From positions 992,001 to 1,056,000 of the forward strand of contig NZ_CP066370.1 in assembly GCF_016406325.1 (NCBI RefSeq): a stretch of DNA of 64,000 bases, read 5' to 3'. The translations under genes and the position numbers were made by a program. Below the pieces are notes generated by a model. It was not told the DNA's origin. It searched no databases and saw nothing but the letters and a program-made list of their open reading frames with translations. This DNA is from Shewanella putrefaciens. Lineage in GTDB: Bacteria > Pseudomonadota > Gammaproteobacteria > Enterobacterales > Shewanellaceae. The first letter of the stretch is position 1, and every line of letters begins with the position of its first letter. Of this stretch, positions 1 to 9,897 are shown piece after piece.

Positions 1-587
1 TAGGGTAAAAGACGCACAACCGCAGAGTCAACTTTAGGGGCTGGCGTAAAGCTATGGGGGGGAACCTCGAGTACAGGGACAACTTGGCAAAAATATTGCG
101 CCATAACGGTTAAACGGCCATAGGCTTTGCAACCCGGACTTGCCGATAGACGCAGGACGACTTCTTTTTGTAGCATAAAGTGCATCGTTTCAATCTGTTC
201 GGCAAACTCGAACAGATGGAACATTAATGGCGTCGAAATGTTATAGGGCAAATTACCGAATACTTTGAGCTTTTTACCCGGAACAACGAGCTGACTAAAA
301 TCAAATTGCAGGGCATCACCCTGATGAATGGTCAGTTTGTCTTTGAGGACGGGGTGTTTATGTAAGCGTTCAACCAGATCACGATCCAGTTCTACTACGG
401 TGAGATTATCGACCGCCATTGCAACGGGCTCGGTTAAGGCGCCTAAACCGGGACCAATTTCCACCATGACATGGTTATTATCAGGTGCAATTGCGCCGAC
501 AATACGATTAATCACATTGCCGTCGGTTAAAAAGTTTTGTCCAAAACGCTTTCTGGCCGTGTGGCCTAAATGTACTTTGTTGCTCAT
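1..587 (-). CDS. rsmA: 16S rRNA dimethyladenosine transferase RsmA/KsgA (3' end outside window)
   Basis: Dimethylates two adjacent adenosines near the 3' end of 16S rRNA during late small-subunit assembly, using S-adenosylmethionine. Translation of the minus strand from an ATG at 587 gives an N-terminus with the family pattern [10 protein letters not shown], then the SAM-binding motif [12 protein letters not shown] and the catalytic NLPYNIS motif. About 195 codons are visible; the family is about 270 residues, so the last quarter lies beyond base 1. It begins 15 bp after the pdxA stop, in the usual surA-pdxA-rsmA order, and is probably cotranscribed with them. Identification is firm; only the C-terminus is missing. 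Confidence 0.95.
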   Translation of the reverse strand, partial: MSNKVHLGHTARKRFGQNFLTDGNVINRIVGAIAPDNNHVMVEIGPGLGALTEPVAMAVDNLTVVELDRDLVERLHKHPVLKDKLTIHQGDALQFDFSQLVVPGKKLKVFGNLPYNISTPLMFHLFEFAEQIETMHFMLQKEVVLRLSASPGCKAYGRLTVMAQYFCQVVPVLEVPPHSFTPAPKVDSAVVRLLP

Positions 588-602
588 TAATAATGTAATC
601 GT

Positions 603-1589
603 TTAGTTTTTTGAGGATAACTCAATGGCTTTATTCAGAGCGCAGACAAAACTGCCGATATCGGCCTTGCCTGTGCCCGCGAGATCGAGCGCTGTACCAT
701 GGTCAACCGAGGTACGGATATAGGGTAAACCTAACGTAATGTTTACCGATTTGCCAAATCCTTGTGACTTGAGAACGGGAAGTCCTTGGTCATGGTACAT
801 GGCCAAGACGACATCTGCGTCCTGTAAATATTTGGGTTGGAACAGTGTGTCCGCTGGTAATGGACCGACAATATTCATCTGATATTCTTCGCGCAACTCG
901 TTAAGTGCAGGAATGATCACATCAATTTCTTCCCGTCCTAAATGTCCATCTTCACCTGCATGTGGGTTTAAACCGCACACATAAATTTTCGGTGAAACAA
1001 TACCAAATTTACTGATAAGGTCAGCATGTAAAATCTTGATAATATGCTGTAACCGTTGGCGAGTAATGGCTTTTGCTACATAGGCAAGTGGGATGTGGGT
1101 GGTGACTAGCGCCACTTGTAACCCGGGTGTTGCTAGCATCATCACGACATCTGGGCAGTTGGCTTGATGGGCAAAAAATTCCGTATGTCCGCTAAAAGAA
1201 ATACCCGCTTGGTTGATAATCCCTTTGTGTACAGGGCCTGTGACTACGGCATCGAATTCACCGCTCATGTTTCTTTCGCCCGCATAGCGCAAGGTTTCGA
1301 CTACATAAGGACTATTCTGTTCATCAAGTTTGCCACATACCGCAGCACTCACCAATTTGAATGGGGCTATGGTTAACGTGCCTGCTTCTTGAGGTTGGGG
1401 AGCCTGATCTGGTAGATACGGTCGAAAAGAGACCGTTAGACCGAGCTGCTTTGCACGGCTAGCGAGTAATTCTGGGTCGGCACAAACGACTAACTCAACA
1501 GGCCAAGCCTGTTGAGCGAGTTGTACGACTAAATCGGGGCCGATACCTGCAGGTTCTCCTGGGGTAACGGCAATGCGTTTAGTGGTCAA
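603..1589 (-). CDS. pdxA: 4-hydroxythreonine-4-phosphate dehydrogenase PdxA
   Basis: Oxidises 4-phosphohydroxy-L-threonine in the DXP-dependent pathway to pyridoxal 5'-phosphate; cytoplasmic, metal-dependent. The 328-residue product has the usual family length. The start [12 protein letters not shown] is the PdxA signature, and the metal-binding histidines are visible at about H135 (SGHTEFF), H210 (LNPHAGE) and H266 (MYHDQGLP). It starts 6 bp after the surA stop and ends 15 bp before rsmA, so it sits inside the lptD-surA-pdxA-rsmA transcription unit. Nothing looks broken. Confidence 0.97.
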   Translation of the reverse strand: MTTKRIAVTPGEPAGIGPDLVVQLAQQAWPVELVVCADPELLASRAKQLGLTVSFRPYLPDQAPQPQEAGTLTIAPFKLVSAAVCGKLDEQNSPYVVETLRYAGERNMSGEFDAVVTGPVHKGIINQAGISFSGHTEFFAHQANCPDVVMMLATPGLQVALVTTHIPLAYVAKAITRQRLQHIIKILHADLISKFGIVSPKIYVCGLNPHAGEDGHLGREEIDVIIPALNELREEYQMNIVGPLPADTLFQPKYLQDADVVLAMYHDQGLPVLKSQGFGKSVNITLGLPYIRTSVDHGTALDLAGTGKADIGSFVCALNKAIELSSKN

Positions 1590-1595
1590 TTTTAC

Positions 1596-2900
1596 TTAAC
1601 CTCGGTTAGTCTCAGGCTGAAAGACTTCAATGTATGCGTCTGAACGCATTTCGTCTAGCCAGTTTTGCAGTTCTTCATTAAATTTGCGACGGAAGATCAA
1701 CTGGTGCGCGCGGTTGCTATTGAACTGATCCGTTGCATCGGTTTTTCTTCTTTCTTCTAATTGAGTGATATGCCAACCGTGGGTTGTGCGGAAAGGTTCA
1801 CTGATTTGATCTATGGCTAAACTGCTAAGCGTTTGAGCAAATTCTGGCACATAGATATTGGGATCCGCCCAACCTAATTCGCCTCCTTTAGCCGCAGAGC
1901 CCGGATCCTCTGAATACTGGCGGGCGAGATCTTCAAATTTAGCTTCTCCAGCACGAATTTGTTTTAGGAATTGTTCAAGCATCGCTTTTGCACGGTCATC
2001 GGATAAAATTGGCGATGGCTTAAGCAGAATATGTCGCGCTCTGACTTCTTCTATTTCTTTCGTTTGTAAACCGCGGGAATCCATGATCTTAATGATGTGA
2101 AACCCCGCGCCACTTTTAATTGGGCCGATAATGTCACCGGTTTTCGCTCCGCTAAGGACTTCGGCGAAAAGCGTTGGCATTTCGTTGATGTTCATATAAT
2201 CCCAGATACCGCCTTCAAGGGCTTTAGGCCCTGATGATGATGCGATAGCGGTACGGCGAAAATCTTCCCCATTTTTCAAACGCTCAAGGACGATATTGGC
2301 TCGTTTGCTGGATGCTTCGAGTTGTTCACTTGTCGGGTTGTTGGGTACGTCAATTAGGATATGGCCAATTTGATATTCCACATCTTTCATACCTTGTTCT
2401 TGGATCAGTTTCACTAAGCTGGATATTTCTTGCGGTGATACTTGAATACGGCGTTGTACTTGAATGCGTTGAATCTCACCTAGGGTGATTTCTTCACGTA
2501 GCTGTTCACGGTACTGACTAAAACTTAAGCCTTCACTTTCAATTTTTTGTTGCATTTGCGCGACTGACATTTTCTGTTCACGAGCGATGTTTTCAATCGC
2601 TTGATCTAATTGTAAGTCACCGATATGTAAGCCAATACGATCGGCCATTTGCAGTTGTAGACGGGTTAAAATCAAGCGTTCAATAACCTGAGTACGCAGT
2701 GCACTATCAGAAGGTAACGATTGATTTGCCGCTTTGGCATTGGCTTTTACTGTGCCAATCATGCTGACGATTTCACTTTCGAGCACAATTCCATCGTTAA
2801 TTTGGACTGCGACACGATCGAGTGGTTGAGGTGCGGCCAATGTAGGTTGGCTAATCGCAAGTGCAAATAAAGCAAAAATCAGATGTTTACTGGGTTTCAT
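1596..2900 (-). CDS. surA: periplasmic chaperone / peptidyl-prolyl isomerase SurA
   Basis: Periplasmic chaperone that escorts unfolded beta-barrel proteins to the BAM complex. I start it at the ATG at 2900 (MKPSKHLIFALFALAIS), because this puts the signal peptide, cleaved near QPTLAAPQ, at the N-terminus; an in-frame ATG six codons upstream only adds a short tail. The mature protein shows the SurA N-domain, then two parvulin-type rotamase domains at roughly residues 170-265 and 280-380 (IGHILI...GGIWDY and ARHILLKP...GGELGWA), then a C-terminal helix. About 434 residues, normal length. It lies downstream of lptD, one of its clients, as in many Gammaproteobacteria. Confidence 0.96.
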   Translation of the reverse strand: MKPSKHLIFALFALAISQPTLAAPQPLDRVAVQINDGIVLESEIVSMIGTVKANAKAANQSLPSDSALRTQVIERLILTRLQLQMADRIGLHIGDLQLDQAIENIAREQKMSVAQMQQKIESEGLSFSQYREQLREEITLGEIQRIQVQRRIQVSPQEISSLVKLIQEQGMKDVEYQIGHILIDVPNNPTSEQLEASSKRANIVLERLKNGEDFRRTAIASSSGPKALEGGIWDYMNINEMPTLFAEVLSGAKTGDIIGPIKSGAGFHIIKIMDSRGLQTKEIEEVRARHILLKPSPILSDDRAKAMLEQFLKQIRAGEAKFEDLARQYSEDPGSAAKGGELGWADPNIYVPEFAQTLSSLAIDQISEPFRTTHGWHITQLEERRKTDATDQFNSNRAHQLIFRRKFNEELQNWLDEMRSDAYIEVFQPETNRG

Positions 2901-3143
2901 CCACAAAATCCTTGGCACGTTCTAAAGTCAGGTTCGACAACTTATTTGGGTTAACTTTACCATTTATATCGAAATTACATTGAGTTGCCTAAATGTTTAT
3001 CTGCTGACAACTCGATAAAGAGTACGACATTGTCTGCTGAAATTGGCGCTAGGCCAAGCTTGACTAATACCGTCGCTATCTCTTAGTAACCTAGTTGGAC
3101 TCTCAGTCCTTGTTGAGGTTCAGCAATCTATCACAATTCTTTG

Positions 3144-5441
3144 CTAATTCCTCAGGTAAAGCGGTTTTCTGTAGTTAAACAGGCCATCATTGAGCATATC
3201 GGTGACACCGAGTGGGCCAGAGCCTCCGAGTCCTTTAATGATGACATTAAAATACACACCACTTTCAAACAGTTCGCGACTGTCGATAGCAGATGAGCCT
3301 ATATTGTCGTCGTAATTAGTTTTTATTCGATAGTGGTAGCTGAGTCGAAGTGCATAGCAGCAAGACTCATATTGAAAACCTGTGTAGGTTTCGACGCTGC
3401 GGTTTTCATTGAGATCATAGTACCAGTTACCCACAAAATAGAGACTGTCATTGATGGGCCAAGCTGCACGTACTCCCGCTTGGGAGATATTGGCGAGATC
3501 GTTGGTATTTGAGTTCAGCAAATCGGGTACGTAGCGGTAACTAAGCTGCAGTAATTTGTTGGCTTCGGGCCTAAAGTCTAGGGTTGCCTCTGTTTTTTTA
3601 TTATCGCTGGTATTGGTATCGTACTGAATTGCAGCACCTAAGTACCAGTCTTGAGTGAGACGAGTATCTAATTCGGCAGCAAGTATAGAAGTCGATTGAT
3701 TTTGCTCAAAAATACTATCTTCGTGGCCGAGTTTACTGTCTTCTAAATAAAAAATTTGCCCAAGGCTGAATTTAGTGACTTCTTGGTTGTGGTCATCAAA
3801 GAGACGGGTGGTCACACCGAGCGTCATCTGATTGGCATCTGCGATGCGATCAAGGCCTGAGAAGCGGCGATCACGGAATAGACCATAGTAGTCGTCTTGC
3901 AATTGGGCAGTATCGTAAATGCCGATATTTCGTTGATCTTCATATCCTACATAGAGGTATTGAAATTGTGGTTCAAGTGTTTGGCGATAATTTTGCTCAA
4001 ATAACTCAGTAAAACGTTCAAAGTTGATCTGACCATTAATCCGTACCTGTGGAATGGTTCGATTAATACTGTCATCCAGATTTTTATTTGGATCGAGATT
4101 CGTTTGCCAATAATTGGTTTGCATTAATTTGACTTGGCTAGTCAGTGAGCCAGAGGGACCATGGATAGGTAAGGTGATACTGGGGGCCATATGCAAACGT
4201 GTCGCGGTGTTAACGTCATTATCCTGATGGGCAAAATTAGTTAATTCAGAATTAAAACCAAAATCTAGGTTGCTCCAAAAATCAGCCGCTCTGAAGTTAA
4301 AGTTAACCTGTGGCATGACTTGATAAGGCTTTTCTTCTTCACCAAGGACTTTAATATCTTGGACTCGGGTACTTAAATCCCAATTGTTTTCAAAGTAACT
4401 CACTTCCCCAATTCGGGATAGTTGATTATCGGTCGCACGGTTAACATCTGACTTCAAATCATTAAAATAGTTGTTATCTGACACCTCAGTAAAGTTACTC
4501 ATTACCCGCCAATGCTTATCAATAGCGCCTTGGTGCTGCCAGTTGTATAAATAACGATTAGGTCGGCTACTGAGTAATTGGTCATTGCCTAAATATTCTA
4601 AGTTTAAGCGGCCATTTTGAGCATCTCCGGCCAGATAGCGGAACTCAGTCTTAGTGAATATCCCTCTGTTAGACATATAATTAGGCGTGAATGTGAGATC
4701 GTATTCTGGCGCAATGTTCCAGTAATAAGGGGCTGAAACTTCAAAACCGCTCGTCGTACTTGTACTAAAGCTAGGATAGAGAAAACCCGATTTACGTTTA
4801 TCAGAAACAGGGATTGTCATGTAGGGAATGTAGAATACAGGTACCCCCGCGATTCTTACTTTGGCATTCCAAATTTCCCCCCACTCTTCTTCACTGTTGA
4901 TTTTGATTTTCTCGGCCTCAAGCAGCCAAGATACATTGTCAGGAGGGCAAGTGGTAAAATTAGTATTGGTTAAAATAAGATTATTGTTGATGGTGATTTG
5001 CAATTTTTCAGCATCACCATTCACTTGTTGTCCATGTAGCCAGTATTTAGCGCCTTCCAACGTGGCGCGATTAGAGCGCATCTGAGCTTGTAGGGACTGT
5101 GCTGTAACAGTGAAGTTACTGTCTTGAAACACGAGATTGCCATTGGCATCAAATTGCTGAGTCTCTTGGTTCAGAATCGCTTCATCAGCAGCGATATGTC
5201 GGTCTCCTTGGCTAAAGACGACATTGCCACTAAAAATGGCTTGTTTGTTCATTTCTGCATTGGAACTGTCAGAAATAATACGAATTTTATTGAGTTCAGC
5301 CGCACTCATTCCCTCAGTGTGGGATTCAATTCTTGGTACTGGCGGTTCAATGACGCATTGGGATGCGGTCGTAGTAGGAGATTCGTCTGCCAGGACTAAT
5401 TGCGGTAACAGGCTCAGGGCCAGAAAGTAACGGATCTGCAT
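3144..5441 (-). CDS. lptD: LPS-assembly protein LptD
   Basis: Outer-membrane beta-barrel that, with LptE, inserts lipopolysaccharide into the outer leaflet. The 765-residue precursor has a signal peptide (MQIRYFLALSLLPQLVLA), an N-terminal OstA/LptA-like jellyroll (about residues 50-170, AIFSGNVVFSQGD) and a C-terminal barrel. The four cysteines needed for the LptD interdomain disulfides are recognisable: C29, C165 and the adjacent pair C694-C695 (YESCCYAL). It heads the operon containing surA, pdxA and rsmA, with a gap of about 240 bp before surA. It is divergent from amgK. Confidence 0.96.
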   Translation of the reverse strand: MQIRYFLALSLLPQLVLADESPTTTASQCVIEPPVPRIESHTEGMSAAELNKIRIISDSSNAEMNKQAIFSGNVVFSQGDRHIAADEAILNQETQQFDANGNLVFQDSNFTVTAQSLQAQMRSNRATLEGAKYWLHGQQVNGDAEKLQITINNNLILTNTNFTTCPPDNVSWLLEAEKIKINSEEEWGEIWNAKVRIAGVPVFYIPYMTIPVSDKRKSGFLYPSFSTSTTSGFEVSAPYYWNIAPEYDLTFTPNYMSNRGIFTKTEFRYLAGDAQNGRLNLEYLGNDQLLSSRPNRYLYNWQHQGAIDKHWRVMSNFTEVSDNNYFNDLKSDVNRATDNQLSRIGEVSYFENNWDLSTRVQDIKVLGEEEKPYQVMPQVNFNFRAADFWSNLDFGFNSELTNFAHQDNDVNTATRLHMAPSITLPIHGPSGSLTSQVKLMQTNYWQTNLDPNKNLDDSINRTIPQVRINGQINFERFTELFEQNYRQTLEPQFQYLYVGYEDQRNIGIYDTAQLQDDYYGLFRDRRFSGLDRIADANQMTLGVTTRLFDDHNQEVTKFSLGQIFYLEDSKLGHEDSIFEQNQSTSILAAELDTRLTQDWYLGAAIQYDTNTSDNKKTEATLDFRPEANKLLQLSYRYVPDLLNSNTNDLANISQAGVRAAWPINDSLYFVGNWYYDLNENRSVETYTGFQYESCCYALRLSYHYRIKTNYDDNIGSSAIDSRELFESGVYFNVIIKGLGGSGPLGVTDMLNDGLFNYRKPLYLRN

Positions 5442-5599
5442 CTTAGGTCAATAATAATGATTTCTTAGTCTGGACAAGTATCGATGGGGAAAGTTGCAAA
5501 GTACAAGTGCAACACGGCTAAATAAATCTCTCAATTTCTTAGCTGTTTCCAAATTATATGCCAGCTATAATAAAGCAATTTTTCTTTAAGAGCCATGAA

Positions 5600-6637
5600 A
5601 TGACTTTATCCGATCCGAGATTTATTTCCCTTAATCAGTGGCTGAATCGTTATTTTTCCTATGATGTCACACCTGTGTTGATTTCTGGTGATGCGAGTTT
5701 TCGACGTTACTTTCGGGTAACAACCGCAGACGCGAGCTTTATTGCCGCCGATTCTCCACCAAATCTTGTGCCTATTGCCCCTTTTATTGCGTTATCGCAG
5801 GCCTACAGTGCAGTGGGATTGACAGTTCCAAAAGTGATTGTCGCTGATGAAACTCAAGGGTTTATGTTATTGAGCGATCTTGGGGATATCCAACTGTTAT
5901 CGGTACTTACATTGGATAATGTGAGTGATTATTACCAGAGTGCACTTAGTTTATTACCAAAGATTGCGACGGTGGTTGAATGTACCTGTCCTGATACGAG
6001 GTTAACTCAACCCTTACCGCTGTATGACGAGGCTTTTGTACGTCGGGAATTACATATTTTCACTGAATGGTTATTTGGGACTCATCTACAGCTTTCACTC
6101 AATGATGATGAGGTTCTATTACTCAATAAAAGCTTTGATATTCTAGTGGACAATGCTTTATCTCAACCTAAGGTGGGGATGCACCGTGATTTCCATAGCC
6201 GCAATTTAATGCTCCAAGGTGAGGCATTGTCTGTTATCGACTTTCAAGATGCCGTTATAGGCCCTGTGACCTATGATGCTGTTTCACTCCTGCGTGATTG
6301 TTATATTCGCTGGCCACAGACCTTAGTGGCAGAGTTAATGGTGCAGCATTATCAGCAAGCCTTAGCGCACGGGTTTATACCTGTTGGTACACCTTTGAGT
6401 CAGTACCAACGCTGGTTTGATTTGATGGGGTTGCAACGCCATATCAAAGCGGTGGGAATATTTGCTCGCTTACATTATCGTGATAATAAACCTGCTTATA
6501 TGGCAGATATTCCATTAACACTTACCTACATCGTTGACATTGCAAATATTTATCCTGAACTAACGCCCTTTGCACTATGGCTGCAGGCGCGAGTTTTACC
6601 TGCATTCGATGCGGCTTATTCTAAGAGAGAGCAATGA
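5600..6637 (+). CDS. amgK: anomeric N-acetylmuramate/N-acetylglucosamine kinase (AmgK family)
   Basis: An aminoglycoside-phosphotransferase-fold kinase. In the Pseudomonas-type recycling route AmgK phosphorylates MurNAc and GlcNAc at the anomeric carbon, feeding MurU. The kinase signature HRDFHSRN (about residues 195-202) with the metal-binding DFQD (about 213-216) is intact; the glycine-rich start is GDASFRRYFRV. I prefer the ATG at 5600 (MTLSDPRF) over an in-frame ATG 42 bp upstream, because family members start close to this point. The stop touches the murU start, implying translational coupling. Divergence from lptD is a conserved arrangement. Substrate assignment rests on family and neighbourhood, not on a direct test. 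Confidence 0.85.
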   Translation: MTLSDPRFISLNQWLNRYFSYDVTPVLISGDASFRRYFRVTTADASFIAADSPPNLVPIAPFIALSQAYSAVGLTVPKVIVADETQGFMLLSDLGDIQLLSVLTLDNVSDYYQSALSLLPKIATVVECTCPDTRLTQPLPLYDEAFVRRELHIFTEWLFGTHLQLSLNDDEVLLLNKSFDILVDNALSQPKVGMHRDFHSRNLMLQGEALSVIDFQDAVIGPVTYDAVSLLRDCYIRWPQTLVAELMVQHYQQALAHGFIPVGTPLSQYQRWFDLMGLQRHIKAVGIFARLHYRDNKPAYMADIPLTLTYIVDIANIYPELTPFALWLQARVLPAFDAAYSKREQ

Positions 6638-7315
6638 ATGAAAGCCATGATCCTAGCGGCAGGAAGGGGCGAGCGCTTAAGACCATTAACTGACACTGTA
6701 CCTAAACCATTAGTGCCAGTATTAGGTAAGCCTCTCATTGTTTATCACATTGAAAAATTGGTAGCGTTGGGGATTACCGATATAGTGATTAATCATGCTT
6801 GGCTCGGACATAAATTAGTTGAAGCGCTGGGGGATGGGAGTGCCCTTGGCGCCAATATCCGTTATAGCGCGGAAGATAATGCACTTGAAACGGGAGGCGG
6901 TATTAAACGCGCTTTACCTTTTTTGTGCGAAGACGGAAGTGATGCGCCCTTTTTAGTGATTAACGGTGATGTATTTATCGATGCTTTACCGCCTTTACCA
7001 GTGCTTGAGAACGATATTTTTGCTCACCTATGGCTAGTCCCCAATCCTGAGCAGCACCCCCAAGGTGATTTTGTTTTAAGTGGGAATAGGGTCAGTGAAC
7101 AAGGGAGCACAAAGTTCACTTTTTCTGGCCTAGGTATTTATCGTCCTAGCTTATTTAATGGGACCCCAGAAGGGGCCTTTGCTTTAGGACCGTTATTGCG
7201 ATCACATATGGCCCAAGGCCGAGTGAGTGGTGCTATGTTCGAAGGATTTTGGTGTGATGTAGGCACTGTGCCGCGTTTACAAGCCCTCGAGTTAACCTTG
7301 CTGGATAGCAAGTAA
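6638..7315 (+). CDS. murU: N-acetylmuramate alpha-1-phosphate uridylyltransferase (MurU family)
   Basis: A nucleotidyltransferase of 225 residues with the sugar-nucleotide pyrophosphorylase signature GRGERLRPLTDTVPKPLVPV at the N-terminus and NGDVFID for metal binding near residue 108. In the anhydroMurNAc recycling bypass, MurU converts MurNAc-1-phosphate to UDP-MurNAc. The ATG follows the amgK stop directly (TGAATG), so the two enzymes of the pathway are translationally linked. A glucose-1-phosphate-type transferase would also match the motif; the amgK partner makes MurU the better call. Confidence 0.87.
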   Translation: MKAMILAAGRGERLRPLTDTVPKPLVPVLGKPLIVYHIEKLVALGITDIVINHAWLGHKLVEALGDGSALGANIRYSAEDNALETGGGIKRALPFLCEDGSDAPFLVINGDVFIDALPPLPVLENDIFAHLWLVPNPEQHPQGDFVLSGNRVSEQGSTKFTFSGLGIYRPSLFNGTPEGAFALGPLLRSHMAQGRVSGAMFEGFWCDVGTVPRLQALELTLLDSK

Positions 7316-7381
7316 ATTAATAGGCTTTGCTCCTTTGGTGCAGGCTGACACAAAAATATATTATTAAGATCAGGAAATAAG

Positions 7382-8170
7382 ATGCGTCTTTGGGGTAAGT
7401 TTTTTGGGTTTGTGATTGGATTTATGTTTGGTCGGTTCTTCGGTGCGCTGCTCGGTCTATGGCTTGGTCATCTTTATGATAAACGTGCCAGTTCTGGGGG
7501 AAGTTTAAGCCAGATCCTTGGGCAAGCCAAAAACCGGCAAAGTATCTTCTTTAATACTACCTTCGCGGTGATGGGGCATGTGGCTAAGGCTTCTGGTCAT
7601 GTGACTGAAACCGATATTCGTATTGCCACATTATTGATGGATCAATTACGTCTTACGGGGGAAGCGCGTAAGGAGGCTCAGCAATCGTTTCGTGAGGGTA
7701 AGGCCGCCGATTTTGATTTACGTAGCAGCCTACAAGCTTTCCGTGCTGTGACCATGGGACGCAAAGAGTTGGTACAGATGTTTATGGAAATCCAAATTCA
7801 AACTGCGTTATCAGATGGTGAATTGGATGCCGCAGAACATGGGATTTTGATGACACTCGCCCAAGAACTCGGTTATGGTCGTGGACAATTAGATGAATTA
7901 TTAAAGCGTTGGCAGGCGGAATATCGTTTCCATCAAACCTCAAATGGCAATAAAACCTCTATCACCGATGCCTATCATTTGCTTGGCATCACCCAAGAGG
8001 CCAGTGATCAAGAGGTAAAACGGGCTTATCGTAAATTGATGAATGAACATCACCCTGACAAGTTGATAGCCAAAGGTTTACCCCCTGAGATGATGGAGTT
8101 GGCAAACCGTAAGGCGCAGGATATTCAGGCAGCGTATGACAGAGTCAAGACTGAGCGTGGTATGCGTTAG
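7382..8170 (+). CDS. djlA: co-chaperone DjlA (membrane-anchored J protein)
   Basis: Inner-membrane DnaK co-chaperone. The 262-residue protein has one N-terminal glycine-rich membrane segment (residues 5-30, FGFVIGFMFGRFFGALLGLWLG), a central TerB-like helical domain (about 55-185) and a C-terminal J domain (about 195-262) with the diagnostic HPD tripeptide at 224-226. The ribosome site AGGAAA lies just before the ATG. It follows murU by 66 bp and is near lptD-surA, a usual place for djlA. Known DjlA proteins stimulate DnaK and affect capsule and envelope stress signalling in enterics; the specific role here is not visible. Confidence 0.95.
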   Translation: MRLWGKFFGFVIGFMFGRFFGALLGLWLGHLYDKRASSGGSLSQILGQAKNRQSIFFNTTFAVMGHVAKASGHVTETDIRIATLLMDQLRLTGEARKEAQQSFREGKAADFDLRSSLQAFRAVTMGRKELVQMFMEIQIQTALSDGELDAAEHGILMTLAQELGYGRGQLDELLKRWQAEYRFHQTSNGNKTSITDAYHLLGITQEASDQEVKRAYRKLMNEHHPDKLIAKGLPPEMMELANRKAQDIQAAYDRVKTERGMR

Positions 8171-8211
8171 CCTTGATTGAATTCGGTTTTATAAAAGATA
8201 AGGAATTCATA

Positions 8212-8850
8212 ATGATAAACACTCGTAGTGTGTTGCTGTTGGCAAGCTTATTACCTATGGCCTTATCTGCTAAGGCTGATACTGACATGTTTGTTGCTCC
8301 CTATGGTGGGTATAGCCTCGGTGGTGGTCAATTTGATGTTAATCAAATTGACGTTAATAAAGACCAGACGGGAGATAAGCGGAGTGTTCGCATTGAAGAG
8401 TCTAGTCATTACGGCCTCATGCTCGGTATTGGCACGAATGATCCTGGTAATATTTATCTCTTATATAGCCGCCAAGCCTCTGAATTAAAAAGTGGCGGTC
8501 TATTTAGCCCTGACTATCTAACATCACTCGATTTAGATTACATCCATTTAGGGGGGACTTTATATTTTCCCCGTGGCGATGTTCAGCCCTACATTACCGC
8601 CAGTGCTGGTATTACCCGCATGATGCCTGATGGTTGGTCGACTGAGACGCGTTTTTCGATGGGAATTGGCGGCGGAGTTGAATATAAAGTCACATCACAT
8701 TTGGGATTATTTGCCGATGTGCGTGGCTATGCGACGTTTATCGACAGTGATTCGTCACTTTTTTGTAATGAAGATGAATGCCTTTGGCATATTACCTCGG
8801 ATGTGATGTGGCAAGTGCAAGCTAACTTGGGCATAAAAGTGAGTTTTTAA
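8212..8850 (+). CDS. predicted outer-membrane beta-barrel protein, function unknown
   Basis: About 212 residues, starting at the ATG at 8212 (MINTRSVLLLASLLPMALSAKAD), which gives a standard signal peptide and has an AAGG ribosome site upstream; an in-frame ATG 39 bp further up would bury the signal. The mature part has alternating hydrophobic/aromatic strands, many glycines (PYGGYSLGGG, MGIGGGVEY) and ends in a phenylalanine (IKVSF), the C-terminal signature of outer-membrane barrels. It resembles the small OmpA/OmpW-like eight-strand proteins, but I cannot place it in a named family. It lies between djlA and a dehydrogenase gene, with short gaps. Confidence 0.7.
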   Translation: MINTRSVLLLASLLPMALSAKADTDMFVAPYGGYSLGGGQFDVNQIDVNKDQTGDKRSVRIEESSHYGLMLGIGTNDPGNIYLLYSRQASELKSGGLFSPDYLTSLDLDYIHLGGTLYFPRGDVQPYITASAGITRMMPDGWSTETRFSMGIGGGVEYKVTSHLGLFADVRGYATFIDSDSSLFCNEDECLWHITSDVMWQVQANLGIKVSF

Positions 8851-8874
8851 AAACAGATTTAATAGGAGAGCGCT

Positions 8875-9828
8875 ATGAAGATAGTCGTACTTGATGGTGA
8901 AACCCTTAATCCTGGCGACTTGAGCTGGCATGCCTTAAGTGAATTAGGTGAGTTGACATGTTTTCCTCGTACAGCGAGACAAGATATAGTCGCAAGGGCT
9001 AAAGATGCCGAGGTGGTGTTGACGAATAAAACCCCGCTCAATGCCGATATTCTTGCGCAGCTTCCAGCGCTTAAATATATCGGAGTGTTGGCAACGGGCA
9101 CAAATGTAGTGGATTTAGCCGCTGCAAAGGCGCAAGGCATAGTGGTGACTAACGTGCCAGCCTATGGGCCTGATGCAGTAGCCCAAATGGTTTTTGCCCA
9201 TATATTGCACCATACCCAAGCGGTAGCGGCTCATCATCAGGCAGTGGTCGATGGTCAGTGGGCAAATTGTCAGGATTTTTGCTTTACCTTAATGCCGCTG
9301 CAATCCTTAAAGGGTAAAACCTTAGGCTTGATAGGTTATGGGGATATAGGTCAGCAGGTTGGGGAAATTGCCCTTGCGTTTGGTATGAAAGTGCTCGTGC
9401 ATACCCGAACGGTGCGTGAGGATTTACCTTTAGGTGTCATGTGGGCAGAACGTGATACCGTCCTTAGTGAGTCTGATATTGTTTCGCTCCATTGTCCGCT
9501 CACGCCGCAAACTGAGCAATTTATCAATCAGCAAACTCTCGCCTTGATGAAACCTAAAGCACTGCTGATTAATACAGCGCGCGGCGGATTAATTGATGAG
9601 CCTGCACTGGCTAATGCACTGATGCAAGGCAAGTTATTTGCAGGTGTCGATGTGTTATCGACTGAGCCACCCAGCGCAGATAATCCATTGTTGCATGTGC
9701 CTAATATCAGCATCAGTCCGCATAATGCTTGGGCAACAAAAGAAGCACGGCAAAATCTACTCAATATTGCCGTGGCGAATGTGAACGGTTTTTTAAAGGG
9801 TGAAGTGATTAACTGTGTAAACAGGTAA
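8875..9828 (+). CDS. D-2-hydroxyacid dehydrogenase (glycerate/hydroxypyruvate dehydrogenase-like)
   Basis: NAD(P)-dependent oxidoreductase of the D-isomer-specific 2-hydroxyacid family, 317 residues. The Rossmann motif GLIGYGDIGQQVGEIA is near residue 155, and the catalytic set is complete: the arginine in INTARGGLID, a glutamate in DVLSTEPP, and the histidine in ISPHNAW. Sequence features are closest to the glycerate dehydrogenase (HprA) branch, but substrate cannot be read from sequence alone; D-lactate or hydroxypyruvate are alternatives. A good ribosome site (AGGAGAG) precedes the ATG. It converges on the TPR lipoprotein gene, with a long hairpin between. Confidence 0.88.
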   Translation: MKIVVLDGETLNPGDLSWHALSELGELTCFPRTARQDIVARAKDAEVVLTNKTPLNADILAQLPALKYIGVLATGTNVVDLAAAKAQGIVVTNVPAYGPDAVAQMVFAHILHHTQAVAAHHQAVVDGQWANCQDFCFTLMPLQSLKGKTLGLIGYGDIGQQVGEIALAFGMKVLVHTRTVREDLPLGVMWAERDTVLSESDIVSLHCPLTPQTEQFINQQTLALMKPKALLINTARGGLIDEPALANALMQGKLFAGVDVLSTEPPSADNPLLHVPNISISPHNAWATKEARQNLLNIAVANVNGFLKGEVINCVNR

Positions 9829-9836
9829 AGCAATAT

Positions 9837-9887
9837 ACGTCTTTCTCTCTTTTGCCATGAGCTCGGCATTTAAAGAGAGAAAGACGT
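9837..9887. terminator. long hairpin between convergent genes, probable bidirectional terminator
   Basis: A perfect 16-bp inverted repeat (ACGTCTTTCTCTCTTT at 9837-9852 and its complement at 9872-9887) encloses a 19-base loop that can itself pair TGCC with GGCA. It lies between the convergent dehydrogenase and TPR lipoprotein genes. No long T tract follows on either strand, so Rho-independent termination is likely but not certain; it could also be an RNA-stability element. Confidence 0.6.
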
Positions 9888-9897
9888 CAATAAACTT

